Shown piece after piece: positions 6,892-13,969 of a stretch of 17,711 nt of DNA. The DNA is taken from positions 1-17,711 of the forward strand of contig CAZFAT010000208.1 of assembly GCA_964517075.1 (NCBI GenBank), written 5' to 3'. The position numbers and the translations under genes are program-made. The stretch is from CAZFAT01 sp964517075. GTDB taxonomy: Bacteria; Acidobacteriota; Vicinamibacteria; Vicinamibacterales; SCN-69-37. Position 1 is the first letter of the stretch; every line of letters starts with the position of its first letter. Under the pieces are notes generated by a model. That model was given only the letters and a program-made list of their open reading frames with translations. It did no database searches and was not told the origin of the DNA.

Positions 6892-7293
6892 ATGATCACC
6901 ATCGGACCAAACCTCGTGGTCGTCGGCGAACTCCACTCCGACGAGGACATTGTCATCGCGGGCCGGCTGGAAGGATCGATCGTCTGCGAGCCCGCGTCGG
7001 TTGTCATCTCGGAAACCGCGGATGTGCGCGGCGACGTCATCGGACGGGACATCACGGTGCACGGTCGTATATCCGGGCGCCTCATCGCTACCGAGTTCGT
7101 CGAACTGACAGCCAAAGCGGTGGTCACCAGCCAGGTGATGTCGCCGCGCTTCATCCTCGCGCTTGGCGCGCAATTCACCGGGCGCGTCGATCCCCAGCAC
7201 GTGGACGCCGCCATCCGCGTGGCGCGCTTCGAGCAGAAGAAGCGGGAGACCGTGTCGACACCCGTCCCGTTACCCGCCCCCGCGCGCGCCTGA
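6892..7293 (+). CDS. Bactofilin (polymer-forming cytoskeletal protein)
   Basis: Cytoskeletal protein of 133 residues. Bactofilins form a right-handed beta-helix that polymerises without nucleotide and often sits at the membrane. The repeat pattern is clear from residue 5 to about 105: VVVGELHSDEDIVIAGRLEGSI, ASVVISETADVRGDVIGRDITVHGRISGRLIATEFVEL, VVTSQVMSPRFILALGAQFTGRV. Every fifth to sixth residue is hydrophobic and Gly marks the turns. A short charged tail (ARFEQKKRE) and a Pro-rich end follow, as is common. The ATG at 6892 is the family-like start; the upstream in-frame extension overlaps the AlkZ-like gene and is not credible. No good Shine-Dalgarno is visible. The gene is divergent from the AlkZ-like gene and converges on hemH. 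Its cellular role (shape, envelope or division) cannot be told from here. Confidence 0.93.
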   Translation: MITIGPNLVVVGELHSDEDIVIAGRLEGSIVCEPASVVISETADVRGDVIGRDITVHGRISGRLIATEFVELTAKAVVTSQVMSPRFILALGAQFTGRVDPQHVDAAIRVARFEQKKRETVSTPVPLPAPARA

Positions 7294-7409
7294 CTGAGCC
7301 AGGGCACCTCAACCGCGCCGCCTCCAGCACTTCCGGGCAGCACGGGAAACGCACGACGCTATGCCTCTGGGTCCGGCCAGAGTTCGGGGCCGAAGTTTGA
7401 CGTTCGAAG

Positions 7410-8399
7410 TTATATCCACCCCTGCAGCTCGCGGCGGACGATGGTTTCCATGCCGTCGATCCAGGCCGGGTGATCGTTGACGCACGGAATCAGCCGGTAC
7501 TCGCCGCCTTCCTCATGCTGGTACATCTCGCGGTTGGTCATGCCCATCTCCTCGATCGTCTCGAGGCAGTCGGCGGTGAAGCCTGGGCAGACGGTCGCGA
7601 GGCGCTCCACACGCCGGGCGGCGAGCGCCTTCAGCTGCTCCGCCGTGTAGGGCCGCAGCCATTCTTCCCGGCCGAACAGCGACTGGAACGCGATCGTCGT
7701 GCGGTCCGTCGTCCAGCCCATCCGCTCCATGAAGCCGCGAGCCGTGGCGTGACAATGCTCGGGATACGGATCGCCGAGTTCCGCGTAGCGCTTCGGCATG
7801 CCGTGGAAGCTGATGAGAACGTGATCCGGCCGCCAGTCGCCGAGGGCCTCCCGGGTCACCGCCTCGAGCGCGCCGAGATACGCCGGGTCATCGAAGTACG
7901 GCGGCACGATCCGAAGGGACGGCACGACGCGACGCGGCGCGATCAGCCGCGTCAGCTCCTCCAGGCTCGACCCCGTCGTCGCACTCGCGTACTGCGGATA
8001 CATCGGAAGCGCGAGAATCCGGTCGCAGCCGGCGGCGGCCAGCGCCTCGAGCGCGCTGGCCATCGAGGGATTGCCATAGCGCATGCCGACGACGACCTTG
8101 ACGCGGCCCGGCGCGTCGCGGTCGAGCCGTTCGGCGAGCCGTGCCGCCTGGGCGTTCGTGATGACGGCGAGCGGCGAGCCCGCCTCCGTCCAGATCCGTT
8201 GGTAGAGCCGCGCGGACTGCGCCGGGCGAGTGCGGAGGATGCGCAGATAGAGGAGGGGCAGCCAGATGGCCCGCGAGAGGTCGATCACGCGGCGATCGCG
8301 GAGGAACTGCTCCAGATAGCGCCGCAACGCGGGCGCCGTGGGCGCATCGGGGGTTCCGAGCTGGAGCAGCATCACACCGACGGGAGGCGACGACGGCAT
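7410..8399 (-). CDS. hemH: Ferrochelatase
   Basis: Inserts ferrous iron into protoporphyrin IX (or coproporphyrin III in some bacteria), the last chelation step of heme synthesis. The 329 residues match the family length. The N terminus GVMLLQLGTPDAP is typical. The catalytic His199 is in ISFHGMPKRY, and Glu280 is in the conserved CPGFTADCLETIEE. The block LPMYPQYASATTGSS (131-145) is also diagnostic, as is FQSLFGREEWLRPYT. The C terminus (ECV-like PCVNDHPAWIDGM) is complete and there is no extra membrane tail. The gene is divergent from the hemA operon across 108 bases that contain the TGACA direct repeat, so both sides may answer to the same regulator. No clear Shine-Dalgarno precedes the ATG; a 7-bp hairpin lies in its leader. 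Confidence 0.97.
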   Translation of the reverse strand: MPSSPPVGVMLLQLGTPDAPTAPALRRYLEQFLRDRRVIDLSRAIWLPLLYLRILRTRPAQSARLYQRIWTEAGSPLAVITNAQAARLAERLDRDAPGRVKVVVGMRYGNPSMASALEALAAAGCDRILALPMYPQYASATTGSSLEELTRLIAPRRVVPSLRIVPPYFDDPAYLGALEAVTREALGDWRPDHVLISFHGMPKRYAELGDPYPEHCHATARGFMERMGWTTDRTTIAFQSLFGREEWLRPYTAEQLKALAARRVERLATVCPGFTADCLETIEEMGMTNREMYQHEEGGEYRLIPCVNDHPAWIDGMETIVRRELQGWI

Positions 8400-8415
8400 G
8401 ACGTCAGGCTACCGG

Positions 8416-8433
8416 GGCCGCGCATCCGCGGCC
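8416..8433 (-). other. GC-rich hairpin in the hemH leader
   Basis: GGCCGCG (8416-8422) pairs perfectly with CGCGGCC (8427-8433) around the loop CATC. In the hemH transcript it would fold 16 bases before the start codon, possibly affecting ribosome access. In such GC-rich DNA a 7-bp hairpin can occur by chance. Confidence 0.3.
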
Positions 8434-8459
8434 AAGCCGGCGACACAGCCCGGACGACG

Positions 8460-8475
8460 TGACAAAGCAGTGACA
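8460..8475 (+). promoter_or_regulatory. TGACA-N6-TGACA direct repeat, hem-box-like response-regulator site
   Basis: Two identical TGACA half-sites (8460-8464 and 8471-8475) are separated by six bases (AAGCAG), an 11-bp period, about one helical turn. This is the usual head-to-tail spacing for dimers of OmpR/PhoB-type regulators, and such a regulator is encoded in this operon. From memory, it is exactly the hem-box consensus bound by HemR of Leptospira. The second half-site, as GTGACA (8470-8475), could overlap the -35 of hemA, with a weak -10 candidate around 8492-8498. The site is 33 bases before the hemA ATG and 60 before that of hemH. The sequence match is direct; binding is inferred. Confidence 0.7.
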
Positions 8476-8507
8476 ATCGGCGCGGCCGGCATCGCTAGGA
8501 TCAGCAG

Positions 8508-9362
8508 ATGGCGCGGCTTGCGCTCCTCCATCAGGCCCCCGGCGCCGCCGACGTCCCCCCCGGCGCGGTGCTCTGGCGCACGTGCCTGCGCGATGTCATC
8601 TTTCTCGGCGAGGACGCCGATGCCGGCCCCGCCATCATCACGGACGGTGCCGCGTATGCGCTGCTCGTGGAGATCGTGTGCGGCCTGCGATCCCCGCTCC
8701 TGGGCGAAACGGAAGTGCAGGCACAGTTCAAGACGTTCCTGGCCTCGCTTGCCGCGCCTGAACATGGCTCGCTGCTGCGGCTCGGGCAGCGGGTGCTGGC
8801 GGACGCAAAACTGATCCGCAGCCGGCATCTTCAGGGCTTCGGTGTCCGCTCTTACAGTGGTCTCGTCAGCGGCCATGTGCCTCCTGATGCGCGCGTCGTG
8901 CTCGTCGGGACCGGCGCGCTGGCCGCGGAAATCGCCGCGGCGCTCGTCCCGCGGCATCGCATCGATCAGTGGGGGCGCCGCCCGCCAGCCGCTGTGGTGC
9001 CGCCCGCCGCGTTCACCCGCTTTCAGCTCTTCTCGGCCGCCGATCCGTTCGGCGTGCAGTCCACGGATCCGGCCGTGCTCGTCATCGCGGCGCCCGCCGG
9101 ATCGACGGACCTCGACCGCATCGCGGCCGGGTATCCCCATCTCCTCCGCATCATCGACCTCCGTCCGGCCGATGAGCGCACGCGCCTCGAGTCGACCACA
9201 CCAGCCGTGACGCTCGACGATCTCTTCGCGGAGGCCGGGACTGAGGACCGATCGGCCGCGGGACCGGTGGCGGCCGCTCGCGCCGAGGTTGCCGCGCTGG
9301 GCCACGCCTACCTGAACAGGGACGAGCTCCGGCCCTTCGGCTGGGACGATCTATGCGCGTGA
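8508..9362 (+). CDS. hemA: Divergent, short glutamyl-tRNA reductase
   Basis: Probably reduces glutamyl-tRNA to glutamate-1-semialdehyde with NADPH, the first committed step of C5-pathway tetrapyrrole synthesis. Recognition rests on weak but ordered motifs. TCLRDV (Cys26) corresponds to the catalytic STCNR(V/I)E, with Asn replaced by Leu. GLRSPLLGETEVQAQFK (59-75) corresponds to GLxSxxLGExQIxGQVK. LLRLGQRVLADAKLIRSR follows as in the family, then a Rossmann motif VVLVGTGALAAEIAAAL (130-146). At 284 residues it is far shorter than the usual 400 or more: about 25 residues are missing before the Cys and the C-terminal dimerisation domain is absent. AGGA at 8497-8500 supports the ATG. The gene leads the hem operon and overlaps hemC by 10 bases. 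The context (hemL and hemB downstream) strongly supports this role; activity is unproven. Confidence 0.8.
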   Translation: MARLALLHQAPGAADVPPGAVLWRTCLRDVIFLGEDADAGPAIITDGAAYALLVEIVCGLRSPLLGETEVQAQFKTFLASLAAPEHGSLLRLGQRVLADAKLIRSRHLQGFGVRSYSGLVSGHVPPDARVVLVGTGALAAEIAAALVPRHRIDQWGRRPPAAVVPPAAFTRFQLFSAADPFGVQSTDPAVLVIAAPAGSTDLDRIAAGYPHLLRIIDLRPADERTRLESTTPAVTLDDLFAEAGTEDRSAAGPVAAARAEVAALGHAYLNRDELRPFGWDDLCA

Positions 9363-10828
9363 GGATCGTCAGTCGCGCAAGCGACCTGGCGGTCCTGCAA
9401 GCTGAACTGGTGGCCCGGGCGTTCCGCGAGCGATTTCCCACGGCGGACGTCACCCGGCTCACCCGCTCGTCCGAAGGCGATCGCGATCAGCGCGCGGCAC
9501 TCTGGGCGATGCCCGACAAGGGCGTCTTCACCGCCGATCTGTCGCGCGCGCTCGTCGAAGACGCCGCCGATGTCGCGGTGCACTCCTGGAAGGATCTGCC
9601 CATCGCCCCGCTGGCCGGGACGGTCGTGGCCGGCACGCTGCCGCGCGCGGACCCGCGCGACGTACTGCTGTTCCGCCGGGACATTGCCGCGCGGCGGCCC
9701 GCCACGCTCACGGTGCTCTCCTCGTCGCCGCGGCGGGCCTGGCAGCTCGAGTCGTCGCTGCGGCCACGCCTGCCGTGGCTCGTCGAGAACCTGCTGCTGA
9801 CGCCGGTCCGCGGCAACATCCCCACGCGCGTGAATCGTCTGCTGCGCGGCGACGGCGATGCGCTGGTCGTGGCGAAGGCCGCGCTCGATCGGCTGCTCTC
9901 GCACGACGCCCCTGACGCCGTGCGGGCGCCCATTCGCGCGGCGCTCGACCAGTGCCGGTGGATGGTGCTGCCGCTCCGCGAGCACCCGGCCGCGCCCGCC
10001 CAGGGTGCCATCGGCATCGAGATCGCCGCGGGGCGCGAGGACATGCGGACGATGGTCGACGAGATTTCCGATCCGGGGACGTTCGCGGCCGTCATGCGCG
10101 AACGCGCCATCCTCGAGGCGCTGGGCGGCGGCTGCCACGAGGCCGTGGGCGCGACCGTGCTGGTGCGCGACTACGGGGAGGTCACGAGCGTTCGCGCCCG
10201 AATGCCGGGCCGGCCGGACCAGTTGACCTGGTCTCTGACCGTGACGTCGACCCCGCCGCCGACGGTTCTCCCCGCCGCCCTGTACCCGCGTCCGGACGAG
10301 CGGTTGGGCGCGCGGCGCCGGCCGCTCGACGCGTCGCCGCCGGCCGCGCACGAGGCCCTCTGGGTGGCCCGGGCCGAGGCCCTACCCGCCAGCTGGACAA
10401 TCGGCGAAGATCAATTGGTCTGGGCGGCGGGGGGCCGCACCTGGGATCGACTGGCGGCGCGCGGCGTCTGGGTCAACGGCTGCGCCGATGGCCTCGGCGA
10501 TCAGGAGTCGCCGGATGTCGATCGTCTGGCCGGCCGCACGGTGGCGTGGCGACGCGTCACGCACGCCTCGACACGCGATCCTGACGCGCTCGCGACGTAC
10601 GTCGTCGAGCAGGAACTTCCGGCGGACCTCGGCGGGCGCACGCACTTCTTCTGGACGAGCGGCAGCCTGTTTCTCGCAGCGATCGAGCGTTACCCGGCGA
10701 TTCGAGGCGGCTGGCACGCAAGCGGACCCGGACGGACCTCGCGCGTCGTCGGCGACGCCATCGGATCCACGGGCCGCTTCAGCATCTGGCTGGATTACGA
10801 CGAATGGCATCAGGCAGTGACACGCTGA
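9353..10828 (+). CDS. hemC: Hydroxymethylbilane synthase fused to a uroporphyrinogen-III synthase-like domain
   Basis: Residues 1 to about 290 are porphobilinogen deaminase, which joins four porphobilinogens into hydroxymethylbilane. The N terminus RIVSRASDLAVLQAELV is typical. HSWKDLP (77-83) carries catalytic Asp81. VRGNIPTRVNRL (152-163) binds substrate carboxylates. GGGCHEAVGA (258-267) carries Cys261, the attachment site of the dipyrromethane cofactor. Residues about 335-491 form an extra domain beginning ALWVARAEA and including AAGGRTWDRLAARGVWV and FFWTSGSLFLAAIERYP (432-448), followed by a Gly-rich segment. These resemble the beginning, the VGxxTAxxLxxxG motif and the TSxxxV motif of HemD, which closes and flips ring D. 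The domain is short (about 160 residues against 250), so the HemD call is tentative. The ATG overlaps the end of hemA by 10 bases. Confidence 0.92.
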   Translation: MRVRIVSRASDLAVLQAELVARAFRERFPTADVTRLTRSSEGDRDQRAALWAMPDKGVFTADLSRALVEDAADVAVHSWKDLPIAPLAGTVVAGTLPRADPRDVLLFRRDIAARRPATLTVLSSSPRRAWQLESSLRPRLPWLVENLLLTPVRGNIPTRVNRLLRGDGDALVVAKAALDRLLSHDAPDAVRAPIRAALDQCRWMVLPLREHPAAPAQGAIGIEIAAGREDMRTMVDEISDPGTFAAVMRERAILEALGGGCHEAVGATVLVRDYGEVTSVRARMPGRPDQLTWSLTVTSTPPPTVLPAALYPRPDERLGARRRPLDASPPAAHEALWVARAEALPASWTIGEDQLVWAAGGRTWDRLAARGVWVNGCADGLGDQESPDVDRLAGRTVAWRRVTHASTRDPDALATYVVEQELPADLGGRTHFFWTSGSLFLAAIERYPAIRGGWHASGPGRTSRVVGDAIGSTGRFSIWLDYDEWHQAVTR

Positions 10829-11805
10829 GTTCGACCGCCACGCAAGCCCCGTGGTCCCGACTCCGTCTCCGGCGGACGCCGCACCTGCGCGACATGCTGG
10901 CCGAAACCACGTTCTCCGTGGCCCAGCTCGTCCAGCCGATCTTCGTCGTCGAAGGCGTGGACGGCAGCCAGCCCATCGACGGCCTGGGCGAAAACCACCG
11001 GCATGGCGTCGCGGCCGCGCTCCAGACGGTCCAGCGGGATCTCGACGCGGGCGTGCGGCATTTCCTCCTGTTTGCGGTGCCCGCCGCGAAGAGTGCGCGG
11101 GCGCTGCAGTTCACGCACCTGGCCCGGACGGTGGGCGCCATCAAGTCGCGCTTTGGCGACGCGCTGCATCTCTGGGTGGACATCTGCTTGTGCTCGTCCA
11201 CGTCGCACGGCCACTGCGCGCTGCTCGATGCGTCCGGAGAGATCGATCTCGGCCCCACGCTCGATGCGCTCGCCGAGTCGGCGGTCCAGGTGGCGGCCGA
11301 GGGCGCCGACGGCGTGAGCCCGAGCGACATGATGGACGGCCGCACGGCGCACCTTCGTGCCGCGCTCGACGCCGGCGGACACGGCCGCGTGCCCATCATG
11401 AGCTACAGCACGAAGTTCGCGAGCCATTTCTATGGGCCCTTCCGCCACGCCGCGGACTCCGCGCCGCAGTTCGGCAATCGCCGGCACTACCAGATCGACG
11501 TCCGCGCGCGACTGGATGCGATTGCCTCCAGCGTCCGCTGCGCGGCCGAAGGCGCGGATCTGCTGATGGTGAAACCCGGCATGACCTCGATCGACCTCAT
11601 CGGCCCGATCGCCGACGTCACGCGGGCGCCGGTGGGCGCCTATCAGGTCAGCGGAGAATACGCCGGCCTCCTCGCCCTCGCCGAACGCGGCCTGACCGAC
11701 TTCGACGCCGCGCTGACCGAAACCCTCCACGTCTTCCGTCGCGCGGGCGCCGCGTTCGTCATCACGTACGGCGCGAGGCGCGCGCGCGTCCTCGGCCTGG
11801 CATGA
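10804..11805 (+). CDS. hemB: Delta-aminolevulinic acid dehydratase (porphobilinogen synthase)
   Basis: Condenses two 5-aminolevulinate molecules to porphobilinogen. The protein has 333 residues, normal for HemB. The active-site zinc cluster is present in DICLCSSTSHGHC: Cys128, Cys130 and Cys138. This indicates a zinc-dependent rather than magnesium-only enzyme. Schiff-base lysines are Lys204 in MSYSTKFASHFYGPFR and Lys257 in LLMVKPGMTSIDLI. VSPSDMMDGR (171-180) and YQVSGEYAG (280-288) are family hallmarks. The N-terminal RLRRTPHLRDML is the usual quaternary-contact arm. The ATG at 10804 lies inside the end of the hemC-hemD-like gene (25-base overlap), and no later start is compatible with the arm. 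Translation is probably coupled to the gene before it. Confidence 0.97.
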   Translation: MASGSDTLSSTATQAPWSRLRLRRTPHLRDMLAETTFSVAQLVQPIFVVEGVDGSQPIDGLGENHRHGVAAALQTVQRDLDAGVRHFLLFAVPAAKSARALQFTHLARTVGAIKSRFGDALHLWVDICLCSSTSHGHCALLDASGEIDLGPTLDALAESAVQVAAEGADGVSPSDMMDGRTAHLRAALDAGGHGRVPIMSYSTKFASHFYGPFRHAADSAPQFGNRRHYQIDVRARLDAIASSVRCAAEGADLLMVKPGMTSIDLIGPIADVTRAPVGAYQVSGEYAGLLALAERGLTDFDAALTETLHVFRRAGAAFVITYGARRARVLGLA

Positions 11806-13091
11806 CGTCGCGGAACGACGACTTGTTCCGGCGAGCGCTCGAGACGGCGCCCGGCGGCGTGCACAGTCCCGTCCGCTCCTTTCGCGGCGTCGGCGGCACG
11901 CCCGTCTTCATGGCCTCGGCGGACGGGGCGCGCCTCACCGACGTCTCCGGCCGGTCGTACATTGACTTCTGCCTCAGCTTCGGTCCCCTGATTCTCGGCC
12001 ATCGGCCGCAGGCGGTCGCCCGCGCGGTGCACGACGCCGTGGACGACGGCTGGTCGTTCGGCACCTGCGAGCCGTATTCGCTCGCGCTCGCCGAGTGGAT
12101 TATCGAGCGCGTGCCGTGGGTCGATCGGCTGCGGTTCGTCTCGTCCGGCACCGAAGCCGTGATGTCGGCGCTTCGCGTCGCGCGCGCCGCCACCAGCCGC
12201 TCCCGCATCCTCAAGTTCGAAGGCTGCTACCACGGCCATGCCGACGGCCTGCTCGTCCGCGCCGGCAGCGGGCTCGCCGGCCGCATCGCCGCGTCGAGCG
12301 CCGGCCTCCCCGACGGCACGCTCGCGCACACCATCGTCGTGCCGCTCGACGATGAAGCGGGGATTGACGAAGCGTTCGCCGCGGCGGACGGCGACCTCGC
12401 CGCGGTCATTCTGGAGGCGGTTCCGGCGAACTACGGCCTGCTGCCTCAGCGGGGTGAGTGGCTGGCGCACCTGGATCGGCGATGCCGCGACGCCGGGGCG
12501 CTGCTGATCCTGGACGAAGTCATCACGGGTTTCCGCACCGGACTGGCCGGCGCCGCGGGCATGTTCGGCCTGCAGCCGGATCTCATCTGCTACGGCAAGG
12601 TGATCGGCGGCGGGTTTCCCGTGGGCGCGTACGCCGGCCGGCGCGACCTGCTGGATCTGGTGGCGCCGTCCGGGCCGGTCTATCAGGCGGGCACGCTGAG
12701 CGCCAATCCCGTCGGCATGCGCGCCGGGCTGGCGACGCTCGAGGAGATGGAGCGCGTCGACGGGTGGGCCATGCTGGAGGCGCGCACCGCCGAGTTCACG
12801 GCCGCGCTCTCGGCGCAGTTCGCCACCGACGGGCTCGACCTGGACGTCGTGCGACACGCCTCGATCTTCTGGATTCGCCGCAAGGGCGACCCGGTGCGGC
12901 GGCCCGATCGGATTCCGTCGGGCCACGCGGAGTGGTTCGCACGCTTCTTCCACGCCGCGCTCACGCGGGGCGTGTACCTGCCGCCTTCGCCCTACGAGGT
13001 CTGCTTCCTGTCAGCCGCGCACGACGAAGACACGCTGGCCGTCGCGGCGCGGGCGCTCGCGGAGGCCGCGCGCGAGGCGGACGCGCGGTGA
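11802..13091 (+). CDS. hemL: Glutamate-1-semialdehyde 2,1-aminomutase
   Basis: PLP enzyme that converts glutamate-1-semialdehyde to 5-aminolevulinate, the step after HemA and before HemB. It has 429 residues, as expected. The N terminus matches the family (LFRRALETAPGGVHSPVRSF). SSGTEAVMSALRVAR (114-128) and FEGCYHGHADGLLVRAGSG (139-157) are highly diagnostic. Asp238 in LILDEVITGFR binds the pyridine nitrogen, and Lys266 in CYGKVIGGGFPVGAY forms the Schiff base. The ATG at 11802 overlaps the hemB stop as ATGA; an upstream in-frame extension through the hemB region is not real. Presence of hemL and hemA and absence of an ALA synthase show that the C5 pathway is used. Confidence 0.97.
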   Translation: MTSRNDDLFRRALETAPGGVHSPVRSFRGVGGTPVFMASADGARLTDVSGRSYIDFCLSFGPLILGHRPQAVARAVHDAVDDGWSFGTCEPYSLALAEWIIERVPWVDRLRFVSSGTEAVMSALRVARAATSRSRILKFEGCYHGHADGLLVRAGSGLAGRIAASSAGLPDGTLAHTIVVPLDDEAGIDEAFAAADGDLAAVILEAVPANYGLLPQRGEWLAHLDRRCRDAGALLILDEVITGFRTGLAGAAGMFGLQPDLICYGKVIGGGFPVGAYAGRRDLLDLVAPSGPVYQAGTLSANPVGMRAGLATLEEMERVDGWAMLEARTAEFTAALSAQFATDGLDLDVVRHASIFWIRRKGDPVRRPDRIPSGHAEWFARFFHAALTRGVYLPPSPYEVCFLSAAHDEDTLAVAARALAEAAREADAR

Positions 13092-13969
13092 CGCTCGGCG
13101 CGCCTCAACGCCTCTCGTACCTCCTGGCCATCGTCTGGGTGGCCCTGACCGTCTCGCTCGCGTCCTGGTGGCTGGTCGTCGGCCTGAACCTGACGCGGCA
13201 GCTGCGCGACGGCGGGTCCGGCGGTGAGTCCGGCGCCAACCTCCACCGCATGTTCGTCTGGGAGGGCGCCGTCTTCATCGCCCTGCTGCTGGCGGGCGGC
13301 ATCGCGCTCGTCCTGGCGATCCGTCGCGAGTACCAGCGACGCCACGCGCTCGAGACGTTCTTCATGGCGTTTACGCACGACCTGAAGACCGCGATCGCGC
13401 GGGTGCAGCTCCAGGCGGAGAACCTCCTCGAGGACTGGCCCGACACCGCGCCGCGGGCGCCGCTCGAGCGGCTCGCGGGCGATACGGTGCGCCTGCAGAT
13501 CCAGCTCGAGAACTCCCTGTTCGTCGCACAGCCCGACGGCCGACTGCTCGAGGAGCGGCTTGACGTGGCCGCGTCCATTGCCCGACTCGCGCGCGACTGG
13601 CCCGACCTCGACGTCCGTGTCGCCGGCTCGGCAGCGGTCACCGCGGACGCGCGCGCGTTCGACACGATTGTCCGCAACCTGCTTCAGAATGCCGTGGTGC
13701 ATGGCGACGCGCGCCAGGTGGAGGTGACAATCGGCGGGGACGACCGCGTCGTCATCCAGATGGTGGACGACGGCCGCGGTGTCGCGCCGGAAACGGTGCC
13801 GCGGCTGGGTCAGCCGTTCGGACGAGGGATCGGATCGGTAGGCGGCAGCGGCATGGGCCTCTTCGTCTGCCGCCGGGTCGCCGGGCGCATGGGCGGGGCG
13901 TTGCGTTTTGGCGCCACGGCGGCGGGGCGTGGACTGGCGGTCGAGCTCGAGCTGCCGGGGGCGCGGTAA
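13088..13969 (+). CDS. Two-component sensor histidine kinase of the hem operon
   Basis: Membrane kinase of 293 residues, inferred to sense a heme- or iron-related cue and phosphorylate the adjacent regulator. Two membrane helices (about residues 11-34 and 55-78) enclose only about 20 residues rich in Gly and Ser, so there is no folded external sensor domain. The dimerisation/phosphoacceptor box FFMAFTHDLKTAI carries His97, with Ala where most kinases have Pro after the Thr. The ATPase domain shows the N box (Asn197 and Asn201 in VRNLLQNAVVHG), the G1 box VDDGRGV (226-232) and the G2 box GGSGMGLFVCRR (252-263). The start is GTG at 13088, overlapping the hemL stop as GTGA. The next gene overlaps by one base (TAATG). 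Placement between hemL and hemE matches the HemK kinase gene of Leptospira as I remember it. Confidence 0.92.
   Translation: MTLGAPQRLSYLLAIVWVALTVSLASWWLVVGLNLTRQLRDGGSGGESGANLHRMFVWEGAVFIALLLAGGIALVLAIRREYQRRHALETFFMAFTHDLKTAIARVQLQAENLLEDWPDTAPRAPLERLAGDTVRLQIQLENSLFVAQPDGRLLEERLDVAASIARLARDWPDLDVRVAGSAAVTADARAFDTIVRNLLQNAVVHGDARQVEVTIGGDDRVVIQMVDDGRGVAPETVPRLGQPFGRGIGSVGGSGMGLFVCRRVAGRMGGALRFGATAAGRGLAVELELPGAR

Noticed and set aside
7365..7382. Hairpin CTCTGG-N6-CCAGAG between bactofilin and hemH as a shared terminator
   Set aside because: The stem is only 6 bp and no T tract follows on either strand; too weak to annotate.
10818..10822. A second hem-box near the hemB start
   Set aside because: Only one TGACA half-site is present, with no partner 11 bases to either side, and it lies within coding sequence. 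The TGACA at 13725 likewise has no partner.
10851..11801. Apparent 317-codon N-terminal extension of hemL that would give a fusion protein
   Set aside because: The extension runs through hemB in another frame and is low-complexity Arg/Gly/Pro sequence; hemL homology begins at the ATG at 11802.
11643..12953. 436-codon minus-strand frame opposite hemB and hemL
   Set aside because: Composition is Arg/Ala/Gly/His-rich without any recognisable motif, and it is fully covered by two strongly conserved plus-strand enzymes.
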